From NCBI GenBank assembly GCA_016700155.1, contig CP065001.1:930001-994000 (forward strand): 64,000 bases of DNA, written 5' to 3'. The stretch is from Ignavibacteriales bacterium. GTDB lineage: Bacteria > Bacteroidota > Ignavibacteria > Ignavibacteriales > Ignavibacteriaceae. Shown in pieces: positions 18,245 through 26,526 of the stretch; the first letter of the stretch is position 1; each line of letters opens with the position of its first letter. The notes below the pieces were generated by a model. The model made no database searches. It was not told where the DNA came from and saw only the letters and a list, made by a program, of their open reading frames with translations. The translations under genes were made by a program, and so were the position numbers.

Positions 18245-19588
18245 ATGAACGAAAAAAAAATTATCATTCCTTCAAGAATAGTTTCAGCAGATAAAAATAA
18301 TACTGTTTATAGAAATCACATTCTGGAAATTTCCGGTGATAAAATTTCGGGGATAAAAGAGTTTAATGCCGATGAAATAAAAAATTTTGGTGGCGAAGTT
18401 TATGATGCACAAAACCTTACACTTTGTCCCGGATTTATCCAGACTCACATTCATCTTTGTCAGACACTTTTCCGCGGGTTAGCTGACGACCTTCAATTGC
18501 TGGACTGGCTTCAGTACAAAATATTTCCATTTGAAAATGCTCACGATAAAAATTCACTGAGAACTTCGGTACGGATAGGACTTAACGAGTTACTGAAGGG
18601 AGGAACGACAACGATTCTTGATATGGGCACACTTCGGAACCAGGAAATTATTTTTGAAGAGTTGATTCAGTCAGGTATAAGAGCCGCTGCAGGAAAATGC
18701 ATGATAGATCGGAATGATATTTTTCCTCAGTTCAGTTCTTCTACGGAAGCGGAATTGAATGATTCTTATGATCTTGCAAAGACTTTCCATAATTGTGAAG
18801 AAGGAAGGATTCGTTATGGGTTTGCACCAAGATTTGTTTTATCGTGCACTGAACATTTGTTAAAGGAGACTGCTTATATGCTGCAGGATTTTCCGGGCAG
18901 TATTTATCATACCCATTCATCTGAAAATAAAAATGAAATTGCTGAAGTACATAAGCGATATAACAAAGAGAATATAGAATTGTTTGAATCTCTTGGTGTG
19001 TTAAGTGATTGTGCTGTACTGGCACACTGTATACATGTTTCAGACAATGAAATTGAATTACTGCGTAATCACAACGTAAAAGTATCACACTGTCCGTCTT
19101 CTAATTTGAAACTTGCATCCGGGATTGCAAATATTCCCCGATATTTAAAAGAGGGGATTTCAGTTTCGCTCGGCGCCGACGGGGCTCCCTGTAATAATAG
19201 TCTTAACATCTTTAAAGAAATGATGTTAGCATCATTAATTCAGAAACCGTTTTTTGATGCAACTGTTATGAACGCAAAAACTATTTTCAGAATGGCAACT
19301 ATAGAAGGTGCTAAAGCCTTAAACATTGAAAATGAAACCGGATCAATTGAGGTAGGTAAGAAAGCTGATTTGATTTTGCTGAACATTAATGACTCGATGC
19401 ATTCGCTTGGTAGTGATGATGAAAATATTTACTCATCCATTGTTTATTCTGGCTCATCACAGGATGTTAATGATGTAATGGTAAACGGCAGATGGCTTGT
19501 AAAAAACAAAAGCTCTTTGATCTTCGATGATAACGAACTGTATGCAAACGGAAGTGAAGAATTGGCAAACCTGTTAAAGAGAGTGTAA
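18245..19588 (+). CDS. Amidohydrolase, adenosine/SAH deaminase-like (MtaD/SsnA/TrzA family)
   Basis: 447 residues. The metal-dependent hydrolase fold shows the first metal motif THIHLCQTLFRG, then a His in THSSEN, His in LAHCIHV, and the final Asp in LGADGAPCNN; all metal ligands are present. VSHCPSSNLKLASG is typical of the cytosolic 5'-deoxyadenosine / S-adenosylhomocysteine / methylthioadenosine deaminase group, which removes an amino group from purine or triazine rings. It overlaps rdgB by one base, so the two purine-related enzymes form an operon with the AhpD-like gene. Exact substrate is unproved. Confidence 0.88.
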   Translation: MNEKKIIIPSRIVSADKNNTVYRNHILEISGDKISGIKEFNADEIKNFGGEVYDAQNLTLCPGFIQTHIHLCQTLFRGLADDLQLLDWLQYKIFPFENAHDKNSLRTSVRIGLNELLKGGTTTILDMGTLRNQEIIFEELIQSGIRAAAGKCMIDRNDIFPQFSSSTEAELNDSYDLAKTFHNCEEGRIRYGFAPRFVLSCTEHLLKETAYMLQDFPGSIYHTHSSENKNEIAEVHKRYNKENIELFESLGVLSDCAVLAHCIHVSDNEIELLRNHNVKVSHCPSSNLKLASGIANIPRYLKEGISVSLGADGAPCNNSLNIFKEMMLASLIQKPFFDATVMNAKTIFRMATIEGAKALNIENETGSIEVGKKADLILLNINDSMHSLGSDDENIYSSIVYSGSSQDVNDVMVNGRWLVKNKSSLIFDDNELYANGSEELANLLKRV

Positions 19589-20166
19589 TGAAGAGAATAA
19601 TTTTTGCTTCAAAGAATAAGGGAAAAATTTTAGAAGTGAGACATATACTGAATGATTGTAATATTGAATTGCTTTCATTACTGGATTATGACGGCTTTCC
19701 TGATATTATCGAATCAGGAGTAACCTTCGAAGAAAACGCAAAAATAAAAGCTGAGGCTGTATACAATCATTTTAGAATTCCAGCTATTGCAGATGATTCC
19801 GGAATTGAAGTCAAACAGCTTGGATGGAAACCGGGGGTTTATTCAGCAAGATATGCAGGTGAGAACGCAACGGATGATGATAATAATAAAAAATTAATCA
19901 ATGAAATTAGCAGATTTCCTGAACCTCATCACGCAAGATATTTTTGCTGCGCAGTTTATTTTGATGGATATAAAATGAACCCGGCGTTTGGAGAAATAAA
20001 GGGAAGAATTATTTTTACTCCGCGCGGCACAAATGGATTTGGATACGATCCTTATTTTGTTGCTGATGATTATGATGTAACAATGGCTGAGCTTCCGCCT
20101 GAAATAAAAAACTCAATCAGCCATCGCTTCAGAGCGTTTAATGAAATCAAAAAGTTTTTAAAATAA
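19588..20166 (+). CDS. rdgB: dITP/XTP pyrophosphatase (non-canonical purine NTPase)
   Basis: 192 residues. The HAM1/RdgB motifs are complete: FASKNKGKILEV at the N-terminus, EENAKIKAEAV, the acidic ADDSGIEV, PGVYSARYAG and the C-terminal NGFGYDPYF and SHRFRAF. It hydrolyses ITP, dITP and XTP to monophosphates, cleaning the nucleotide pool. The ATG overlaps the stop of the amidohydrolase (TAATG), implying translational coupling. Confidence 0.96.
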   Translation: MKRIIFASKNKGKILEVRHILNDCNIELLSLLDYDGFPDIIESGVTFEENAKIKAEAVYNHFRIPAIADDSGIEVKQLGWKPGVYSARYAGENATDDDNNKKLINEISRFPEPHHARYFCCAVYFDGYKMNPAFGEIKGRIIFTPRGTNGFGYDPYFVADDYDVTMAELPPEIKNSISHRFRAFNEIKKFLK

Positions 20167-20177
20167 TCGGAGAAATT

Positions 20178-20969
20178 ATGAATCTAAAAAAGTTGATAAT
20201 ATTATTTTTGCCAATTGTCTGTGTGTTTGTTTTAGTTTCCTGTAAAAGTGCCTCGACCGAGCCACAGCCACCTCCTGATACAAGAAATTTTTTCCCTGTA
20301 ACAAACGGTACTATGTATAAATTTAGTTTGACGCAAACTGATACCCTTGGTAACCCATCAAATGGAACAAGAATCAGTTTGATAAATGGGGTAACCAATA
20401 TCGACAGCACTGAATATCAGATTCAACTTGACAGTGTTTTTATTGCAAGCTCGACGATAGTTTCAAACTCATATTTTAGAAAATCAACTAAGGATGATAA
20501 ATCCACAATACTTATTGCAGTAGATACAACAGGTCTTTATGAATCGATTCCACCTGAGTACCTTCAATATTTAACAATTGACGAAGAAATTCTCGCATTT
20601 TCTTTTCCTTTAACTAGTTTAGTCAGACTGTGTTTTAAGCTTGCAATAAACATCCCGAACTTTGGTGAATTTATTCCCGTTAAGTTGGAATCAATTTATA
20701 CCGGTATGGAGAATATTGAACTCCAATTAAATTCTGGAACTGTTACTCATAACGCAGCAAAAATAAGATTGGATTTAACAATAAGAAGAGATATTGCCGC
20801 AACACCACAAATCCTTTCTGCTAATGTCTGGCTTGTTGAAAATATTGGAATAGTAAAGTGGGATGGCAATCTTACAATTGTAAACGCATTTACCGGCGGT
20901 GGAATTGACTTTGATGATTCTACCAGAGTAACAACACAATCGATAACTGAATACTACATAGCTGAATAA
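20178..20969 (+). CDS. Hypothetical lipoprotein
   Basis: 263 residues with a lipoprotein signal ending in lipobox LVSC, then a proline-rich linker (EPQPPPD) and a beta-rich body. GGAGA precedes the ATG. The body has repeated short strands and few charged clusters, as in many Bacteroidota lipoproteins of unknown role. It follows rdgB by 11 bases and ends one base before the converging ubiE stop. No family recognised. Confidence 0.8.
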   Translation: MNLKKLIILFLPIVCVFVLVSCKSASTEPQPPPDTRNFFPVTNGTMYKFSLTQTDTLGNPSNGTRISLINGVTNIDSTEYQIQLDSVFIASSTIVSNSYFRKSTKDDKSTILIAVDTTGLYESIPPEYLQYLTIDEEILAFSFPLTSLVRLCFKLAINIPNFGEFIPVKLESIYTGMENIELQLNSGTVTHNAAKIRLDLTIRRDIAATPQILSANVWLVENIGIVKWDGNLTIVNAFTGGGIDFDDSTRVTTQSITEYYIAE

Positions 20970-20970
20970 A

Positions 20971-21657
20971 TTATTTTTCCGCGATAACAACCTGTACAAT
21001 ACCAAAAGTCAGGTTGTGCTTCTCAATTTTTTTAAAGCCTGAGTTAGATAAAAGCTCAGGCAGTTTTATTTTTTCATCGAACTCTTCTACAGAATCCGGA
21101 AGATATTTGTATGCCTCCTTATCGCCTGAAATAATTCCGCCGACTAATGGCAGTATCTTCTTAAAATAAAATTTATATAAAAATTTGAACACAGTATTTT
21201 CCGGCATTCTGAACTCAATTATTACTGCCTTGCCGTTCTCTTTCAGTATCCTGAAGAAAGAATCAAAGCCCTGCTGAATGTCATAAAAATTTCTTACGCC
21301 GAAGGCAACTGTAATATGTGATACTGAACCTGTTTTTATTGGGATATTCTCTGCAACCATTTGTACACTTTTGCCGTTTATCCATTTACATTTTTGATTA
21401 AACAGTGTAAGCATGTTATGTGAAAAGTCCGCCCCGAATATTTTTACAACTCCGTACTTATATGCCTGTATAGCTACATCGCCAGTACCGCAAGCCACAT
21501 CCAGTAAAATAGATTGAGAATTAATACCTGAAAGTTTTAAAGCTTTTTTCCGCCAGTACCTGTCAATTCCAAAACTTAAAAGATGGTTGAGCAGGTCGTA
21601 CCTGGAAGCAATTGAATCAAATATTCTTTTAACTTTTTTCTTTTTGGATGAATCCAT
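20971..21657 (-). CDS. ubiE: Demethylmenaquinone methyltransferase
   Basis: 228 residues. UbiE/MenG motifs: IASRYDLLNHLLSFGIDRYWR near the N-terminus, SAM motif DVACGTGDVA, and FGVRNFYDIQQGF in the middle. It performs the last C-methylation of menaquinone, the expected quinone here. It is the last gene of a leftward group rsmA - PAP2 - ubiE with gaps of 12 and 1 bases. The name menG is equally valid. Confidence 0.95.
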   Translation of the reverse strand: MDSSKKKKVKRIFDSIASRYDLLNHLLSFGIDRYWRKKALKLSGINSQSILLDVACGTGDVAIQAYKYGVVKIFGADFSHNMLTLFNQKCKWINGKSVQMVAENIPIKTGSVSHITVAFGVRNFYDIQQGFDSFFRILKENGKAVIIEFRMPENTVFKFLYKFYFKKILPLVGGIISGDKEAYKYLPDSVEEFDEKIKLPELLSNSGFKKIEKHNLTFGIVQVVIAEK

Positions 21658-21658
21658 T

Positions 21659-22630
21659 TTATTCTTTTAAGGCAGTGCCTTTGTAATGATGATATTCAAA
21701 TTCTTCTTTCCCTGTTTTTCTTCTCCACCAGTTAAATATAATTTTGCCTGTCCAGACAGAAAACATCATGAAAATAAATCCGCCGACTAAATCAATTACA
21801 TAGTGGTACCAGAGATATACAGTAGATAATATTAACAGTGATCCGGCTGGAATGAAAAAATATCTTGTCCTGCTTTTTAATCTGATTGATAAGTACATAA
21901 CAATGAGCGTGATCATTGTATGCCCGCTTGGAAAAACATCTCGCTGCACAACTTCTGCAGGGTTTAGTGTACCTGAAGGAATTGATTCACCTGAGTTTAC
22001 TATTTCTCTTAAAAAATTTGTAAGCCATAAACCGGGGAGTTGTTCATTAACTGTCGCAAAATCATGAAGAGTGAACCTCGGTCCAATTCCCGGCAAAGCA
22101 AAGTAGCCAAGGTATGAAAGATAAAAACCGTATATCACGGAGAATGTTGCATAATCAAGTTCGACATACTTTTTATTTTTTAATAACGCCAGACCAAGAA
22201 TGATAGGCAGAAGATAAAACAACCCGTAAACTATCTGAAGTAACTCGGTCAAAACAGGATTTGCAAACTGATGAAGAAAATGAGTCGGGTCTGTTCCAAA
22301 CATCCACCGGTCGATCTGAATGAACAAATAATCGTAATCAACAACCCGTATCGGTTTTATCATCGCATACAGTTGCTTGAAGGTTAGTAATATAAGCGGC
22401 GCAATGTACCAGTAGTGAATGATCCGCCATATTCTGCTGGATGACTTATCTTCAAGATATGAAATAAGAAATGCGAATGAGATAACACCGACATCGATTA
22501 ATAGCCAGTTAAGAGTGTTTGCTATGACATCATTGAAGACTATATGAAGTATCATTAGAAAGATTGAGAAGGCTACAACAACCAGGTCGAATGCTTTTAA
22601 GTTATGTAAAAAACTTTTGAGAATATTCAT
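21659..22630 (-). CDS. PAP2-superfamily membrane phosphatase / Aur1-like transferase
   Basis: 323 residues with about six to eight membrane segments. PSGHTM and the YLWYHYVIDLVGG box carry the conserved C2 and C3 histidines and Asp of PAP2 enzymes; GIGPRFTL lies where the C1 motif would be but lacks its usual KxxxxxxRP form. That pattern is closer to Aur1 / inositol-phosphoceramide synthase-type proteins than to undecaprenyl pyrophosphatases. A role in lipid headgroup transfer or removal is inferred. It sits between rsmA and ubiE. Confidence 0.85.
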   Translation of the reverse strand: MNILKSFLHNLKAFDLVVVAFSIFLMILHIVFNDVIANTLNWLLIDVGVISFAFLISYLEDKSSSRIWRIIHYWYIAPLILLTFKQLYAMIKPIRVVDYDYLFIQIDRWMFGTDPTHFLHQFANPVLTELLQIVYGLFYLLPIILGLALLKNKKYVELDYATFSVIYGFYLSYLGYFALPGIGPRFTLHDFATVNEQLPGLWLTNFLREIVNSGESIPSGTLNPAEVVQRDVFPSGHTMITLIVMYLSIRLKSRTRYFFIPAGSLLILSTVYLWYHYVIDLVGGFIFMMFSVWTGKIIFNWWRRKTGKEEFEYHHYKGTALKE

Positions 22631-22642
22631 TACTCTGTATGG

Positions 22643-23446
22643 TTATAGTAGTTGCCTTAACTGATGATGATATTCATCAAGTAGAAACCGGGTAAGTGAT
22701 TCAAAATTTTCCGGTACAAGTTGTTCAGCGCGTTTTGTCAAATCAATACCTGAATTACTGAAATCAAGTCCGGCAAATATACTATTACTCAACGAATTTT
22801 TAATCGTTTTTCTCCGGTTGTTGAACAAAGCTTTAACGAGATAAATAAAAACTTTTTTCTCATCTTCATTGATCGAGAGATCTTTAAACCACAAGTGTAC
22901 AACCGCTGAATATACTTTTGGTTTGGGATAAAAAACATTTGGCGACACTTTGAAAGCAATCCTGACATCACAAAATTTTTGAAGAATAACAGCAAGAATA
23001 CCATAATCCTTTGAACCGGAAATTGCTGTCATTCGCTTTGCGACTTCAAGCTGAATCAGAAAAACTGCTTCACTAATCAACGAGTGTTTTTCAATCAGTC
23101 TAAAAATAATAGGTGAGGTAATATTATAAGGGATATTTCCTATGACTTTAAGCTTTGAATTTCCATCAGAGTATTTATCCAGATCAATTTTCAAAAAATC
23201 ATCCTGGACAATATTCAGTTTAGGGTATTTTTGCTTTAATATTAAAACAGCCCGTGAATCAATCTCCACACAGCTTAGATTTTCATTTTTTTCAAAAATG
23301 AGTTCAGTTAAAGCACCCAAGCCGGGTCCGATCTCAATTATGGAATCATCCGGTGATGGATTTATTTCATTTACTATTTTGCGGAGTATATTTTTATCCG
23401 ATAAATAATTTTGTCCGAACTTTTTCAACGGTTTGATTTTTTCCAT
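22643..23446 (-). CDS. rsmA: 16S rRNA dimethyladenosine transferase
   Basis: 267 residues. KsgA motifs are intact: KKFGQNYLSDKNIL, the SAM motif IEIGPGLGALTE, the acidic VEID, and the catalytic NIPYNIT; the C-terminal helical domain contains LFNNRRKTIKNSL. It dimethylates the two adjacent adenines near the 3' end of 16S rRNA. First gene of the leftward rsmA - PAP2 - ubiE group. Confidence 0.96.
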   Translation of the reverse strand: MEKIKPLKKFGQNYLSDKNILRKIVNEINPSPDDSIIEIGPGLGALTELIFEKNENLSCVEIDSRAVLILKQKYPKLNIVQDDFLKIDLDKYSDGNSKLKVIGNIPYNITSPIIFRLIEKHSLISEAVFLIQLEVAKRMTAISGSKDYGILAVILQKFCDVRIAFKVSPNVFYPKPKVYSAVVHLWFKDLSINEDEKKVFIYLVKALFNNRRKTIKNSLSNSIFAGLDFSNSGIDLTKRAEQLVPENFESLTRFLLDEYHHQLRQLL

Positions 23447-23585
23447 ATATAAAGTTATTGATAAGCGTATGTTTTTACAATTTCTTTTAAAGAGATTTAA
23501 ATCCTTTTGTTGTATAAGAGGATAAATATTTCTAAGTTTTCAGTGTCATAACTCAACAGAAAAAATAGATAGGTGAGGAGGAAAT

Positions 23586-24560
23586 CTGGAGAAGAATTAT
23601 ATAATCAGTATTGATATGGGCGGAACCAAAATACTTGGAGCCGCGATAAATTCCCGCGAAGGTATTATAGCACGCGTAAAAAAACCTACTGAAATTAACT
23701 CAAACCACAGAGTATATGTAAATCATCTTGCAGAACTTGTAAACGATGTTGTAGTTGCGGCAAGACTAAAGCCTCAACAGGTAAAAGCTGTGTGTCTTGG
23801 TGTGCCCGGATTATTAAACCCGTTTTCAGGGGTTATAGCGGTTGCTCCTAATCTGGGATTAAAAAATTTTAATATTAAACAGAAACTTGAAAAATTAATT
23901 CCTTATCCTGTTCTGATTGAAAATGATGTTAACCTTGGAGCACTCGGTATAAAATATTTTGGTCTTGGGAAAAATGCTAAAGATATGCTTGTTGTATTTA
24001 TAGGCACAGGTATTGGCGGGGCTTTGATATTTGACGATAGAATTTTCCGCGGAGCTAATTTTGCGGCTGGTGAAATAGGTCATATTAACATTGATAAAAA
24101 AGGTCCTTTGTGCGGCTGCGGCAAGCGGGGTTGTTTTGAAAGTTTTGCAAGTCGCGCTTCGATCGTAAAGGCAATTAAAAAAGATCTTGTAAAAAATAAA
24201 AAAAGTGTGTTAACTAAAATCGTTGGACCCGGTAAGCAAATAAAGAGCCGTGCTCTTGCTGAAGCAGTTAAAGCAGGCGATAAACTTGTAATTGCACATC
24301 TTACTAATGCTTGTGTTACAATCGGTCAGGTTTTATCCAACACGACAAATCTTCTTAATCTTGACCTGATTGTACTTGGCGGAGGGCTTATCGAAGCGCT
24401 TGATAATTTTATGATGCCGATCATAAGAAAATCTTTCCGGGAAAATGTTCTTAAAGATTCTGCTAAAGGTTTAAAAATATTGCCGACTAAACTCGGGGAT
24501 GACGCTGCATTATATGGCGGGATTCCTCTTGCCGAGGAATTTTTAAAAGTAAAAGTTTAA
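23586..24560 (+). CDS. ROK-family sugar kinase (glucokinase-like), CTG start
   Basis: 324 residues when started at CTG 23586. The first in-frame ATG (23616) would cut off the first strand and the Asp of ISIDMGGTK, needed for ATP binding, so an upstream start is required. An in-frame TGA at 23574 leaves only a few codons, and CTG lies four bases after a perfect AGGAGG. The protein shows GTGIGGA, GEIGH and the zinc motif CGCGKRGC with FESFAS. ROK kinases phosphorylate glucose, N-acetylmannosamine or similar sugars; no repressor helix-turn-helix is present. It converges with and overlaps the ABC-F gene by four bases. Confidence 0.88.
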   Translation: MEKNYIISIDMGGTKILGAAINSREGIIARVKKPTEINSNHRVYVNHLAELVNDVVVAARLKPQQVKAVCLGVPGLLNPFSGVIAVAPNLGLKNFNIKQKLEKLIPYPVLIENDVNLGALGIKYFGLGKNAKDMLVVFIGTGIGGALIFDDRIFRGANFAAGEIGHINIDKKGPLCGCGKRGCFESFASRASIVKAIKKDLVKNKKSVLTKIVGPGKQIKSRALAEAVKAGDKLVIAHLTNACVTIGQVLSNTTNLLNLDLIVLGGGLIEALDNFMMPIIRKSFRENVLKDSAKGLKILPTKLGDDAALYGGIPLAEEFLKVKV

Positions 24561-26506
24561 TTGAATTGATCTTCGATTCTTTGCAGCTCTTCCGAAAGAA
24601 CAGTCCATTCATACATCTTCTGTTCAAGTAATTTCTTTATTGAGTTGAACTCATTCGTCTTGTTGACTAACTCAACGGTATTTCCATAGGCTTCAGGTTG
24701 AGATAAATAATTTTCCAACTGATTCTGCTGCGATTCAAGTTTTTCTATTTCCGATTCCAGTGCAGATATTTTCTTTATAATATCTTTGGAAGCGCTGTAT
24801 TTTTTCTGCCGCTGTTCTGCTTCAATTCTTTTTTGTTCTTTTTTTGAAAATGAATCGTCAGACTGTTTTACTTTTTGCGAGTTACTTTCTGAACCTGCTT
24901 CTTCCTGTTCCTTTTTAAACAGGTAATAATCAATATCGCCCTCATAATTTTTAATAATCCCTTTTCTTATTTCAACTACTTTATTAACAAGGGGACGAAG
25001 GAAATCAATATCGTGTGAAACGAGAATAAGTGATCCCTTAAAGTTTATCAACGCCTTCTGTAAAACGGCTTTCGAAGAAATATCAAGATGGTTTGTGGGT
25101 TCATCAAGGATAATAAAATTTGATTTGGTAAGAAGAATTTTCGCAAGCGCGACACGGCTTTTTTCTCCACCGGAAAGCACTCCGATACTTTTGAAAACAT
25201 CATCGCCATGGAATAAAAATGAGCCAAGTAGAGTTCTCAACTGACCTAAAGTTTTATCTTCGGCAATACCTTCGACGGTTTCAATGATATCAAGATCAGG
25301 TTCCAGATTATCAGCGACATCCTGTGCGTAATATGAAATGATTGTATTGTGCCCTTCATTTCGTTTTCCATTTTCAAATGATAAAACACCGGCAATAATT
25401 TTTGCAAGTGTTGATTTGCCGGCACCATTCGGTCCTACGAAAGCTATTTTGTCACCGCGGTCAACCTGAAAATTAATATTCTCAAAAATTTTTTTATCAG
25501 AATATGATTTACTTATACTTTCTAAAATCATATTCGTTTTTCCGCTCTGAGGCGGTTCAGGAAAAGATATATTGATTTTAGAAGTATCTTCGGGAAGTTC
25601 AACAAGTTCAATTTTTTCTAACTGTTTTACTCTGCTTTGAACCTGCCGTGCTTTTGATGATTTGTATCTGAACCGCTCGATGAATCGCTGGGTTTCTTTA
25701 ATCTTCCTTTGCTGAAGCGCATACTGGTCTAATGCTGTCTTGTCTCTTTCATCTTTCCACTTAAGGTACTGATCATACGAACCGTTGTAAATATTGAATC
25801 GAGCAAGATATATTTCCAGGGTTTTGTTTGTTACCTGGTTGATAAAGTGTTTGTCGTGCGATACAATAAGTAACGCGCCTTTATAAGCCTTAAGAAAACT
25901 TATCAGCCATTTTAATGAATCTAGATCAAGATGGTTGGTAGGCTCATCAAGCAGGAGAATATCGTTTTGTGAGATAAGAATTTTAGCAAGAGCAATACGC
26001 ATCTGCCAGCCGCCGGAAAATTCATCTGTCACTCTTTCAAAATCATTTTCCTCAAAGCCTAATCCCGTGAGTATCTTTTTCAAATTGGCTTCTGCGCTAT
26101 AAACGTTTAAAGCCTCAAGTTTATGATGTACTTCGCCAAGAGTATTAATAAGATCTTCACGTTCTTCATCCGAAATTGTAGCGAGGTTTAAGTGGTCAGT
26201 AATTTCTTTTTCTTTACTCTGTAGATGTACAGCATCAGTCAGTGCCGATTTAGCTTCATCAATCAGTGTCCGTCCTTTATGGGTAACGTTTTCCTGAGGC
26301 AGGTAGCCGATGGAAATATTTTTTTGTTTATTAATCTTTCCGTCTTCCGGAAGAAGCTGACCTGAAATAATTTTGAGAAGAGATGATTTGCCCGTTCCAT
26401 TAGCGCCTACGAGAGAAATTCTGTCACCTGAATTAATTCTAAAGCTTACATCATTAAACAGGTATTTACCAGAAAACTGTAATGAAATGTGAGAAAGATC
26501 GAGCAT
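24557..26506 (-). CDS. ABC-F family ATPase
   Basis: 649 residues, soluble. Two ABC domains with Walker A GANGTGKSS and GPNGAGKST, signatures FSGGWQMRI and LSGGEKSRV, and Walker B LLLDEPTNHLD and IILDEPTNHLD, separated by a linker of about 80 residues (QQRKIKETQRFIERF) that acts on the ribosome P-site tRNA in this family. A C-terminal charged coiled coil follows (about 540-649), as in Uup. These proteins rescue or tune translating ribosomes. It is 20 bases downstream of the propeller gene on the same strand. Confidence 0.92.
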   Translation of the reverse strand: MLDLSHISLQFSGKYLFNDVSFRINSGDRISLVGANGTGKSSLLKIISGQLLPEDGKINKQKNISIGYLPQENVTHKGRTLIDEAKSALTDAVHLQSKEKEITDHLNLATISDEEREDLINTLGEVHHKLEALNVYSAEANLKKILTGLGFEENDFERVTDEFSGGWQMRIALAKILISQNDILLLDEPTNHLDLDSLKWLISFLKAYKGALLIVSHDKHFINQVTNKTLEIYLARFNIYNGSYDQYLKWKDERDKTALDQYALQQRKIKETQRFIERFRYKSSKARQVQSRVKQLEKIELVELPEDTSKINISFPEPPQSGKTNMILESISKSYSDKKIFENINFQVDRGDKIAFVGPNGAGKSTLAKIIAGVLSFENGKRNEGHNTIISYYAQDVADNLEPDLDIIETVEGIAEDKTLGQLRTLLGSFLFHGDDVFKSIGVLSGGEKSRVALAKILLTKSNFIILDEPTNHLDISSKAVLQKALINFKGSLILVSHDIDFLRPLVNKVVEIRKGIIKNYEGDIDYYLFKKEQEEAGSESNSQKVKQSDDSFSKKEQKRIEAEQRQKKYSASKDIIKKISALESEIEKLESQQNQLENYLSQPEAYGNTVELVNKTNEFNSIKKLLEQKMYEWTVLSEELQRIEDQFN

Positions 26507-26526
26507 ACAATTAGAACGTTCCCGGG

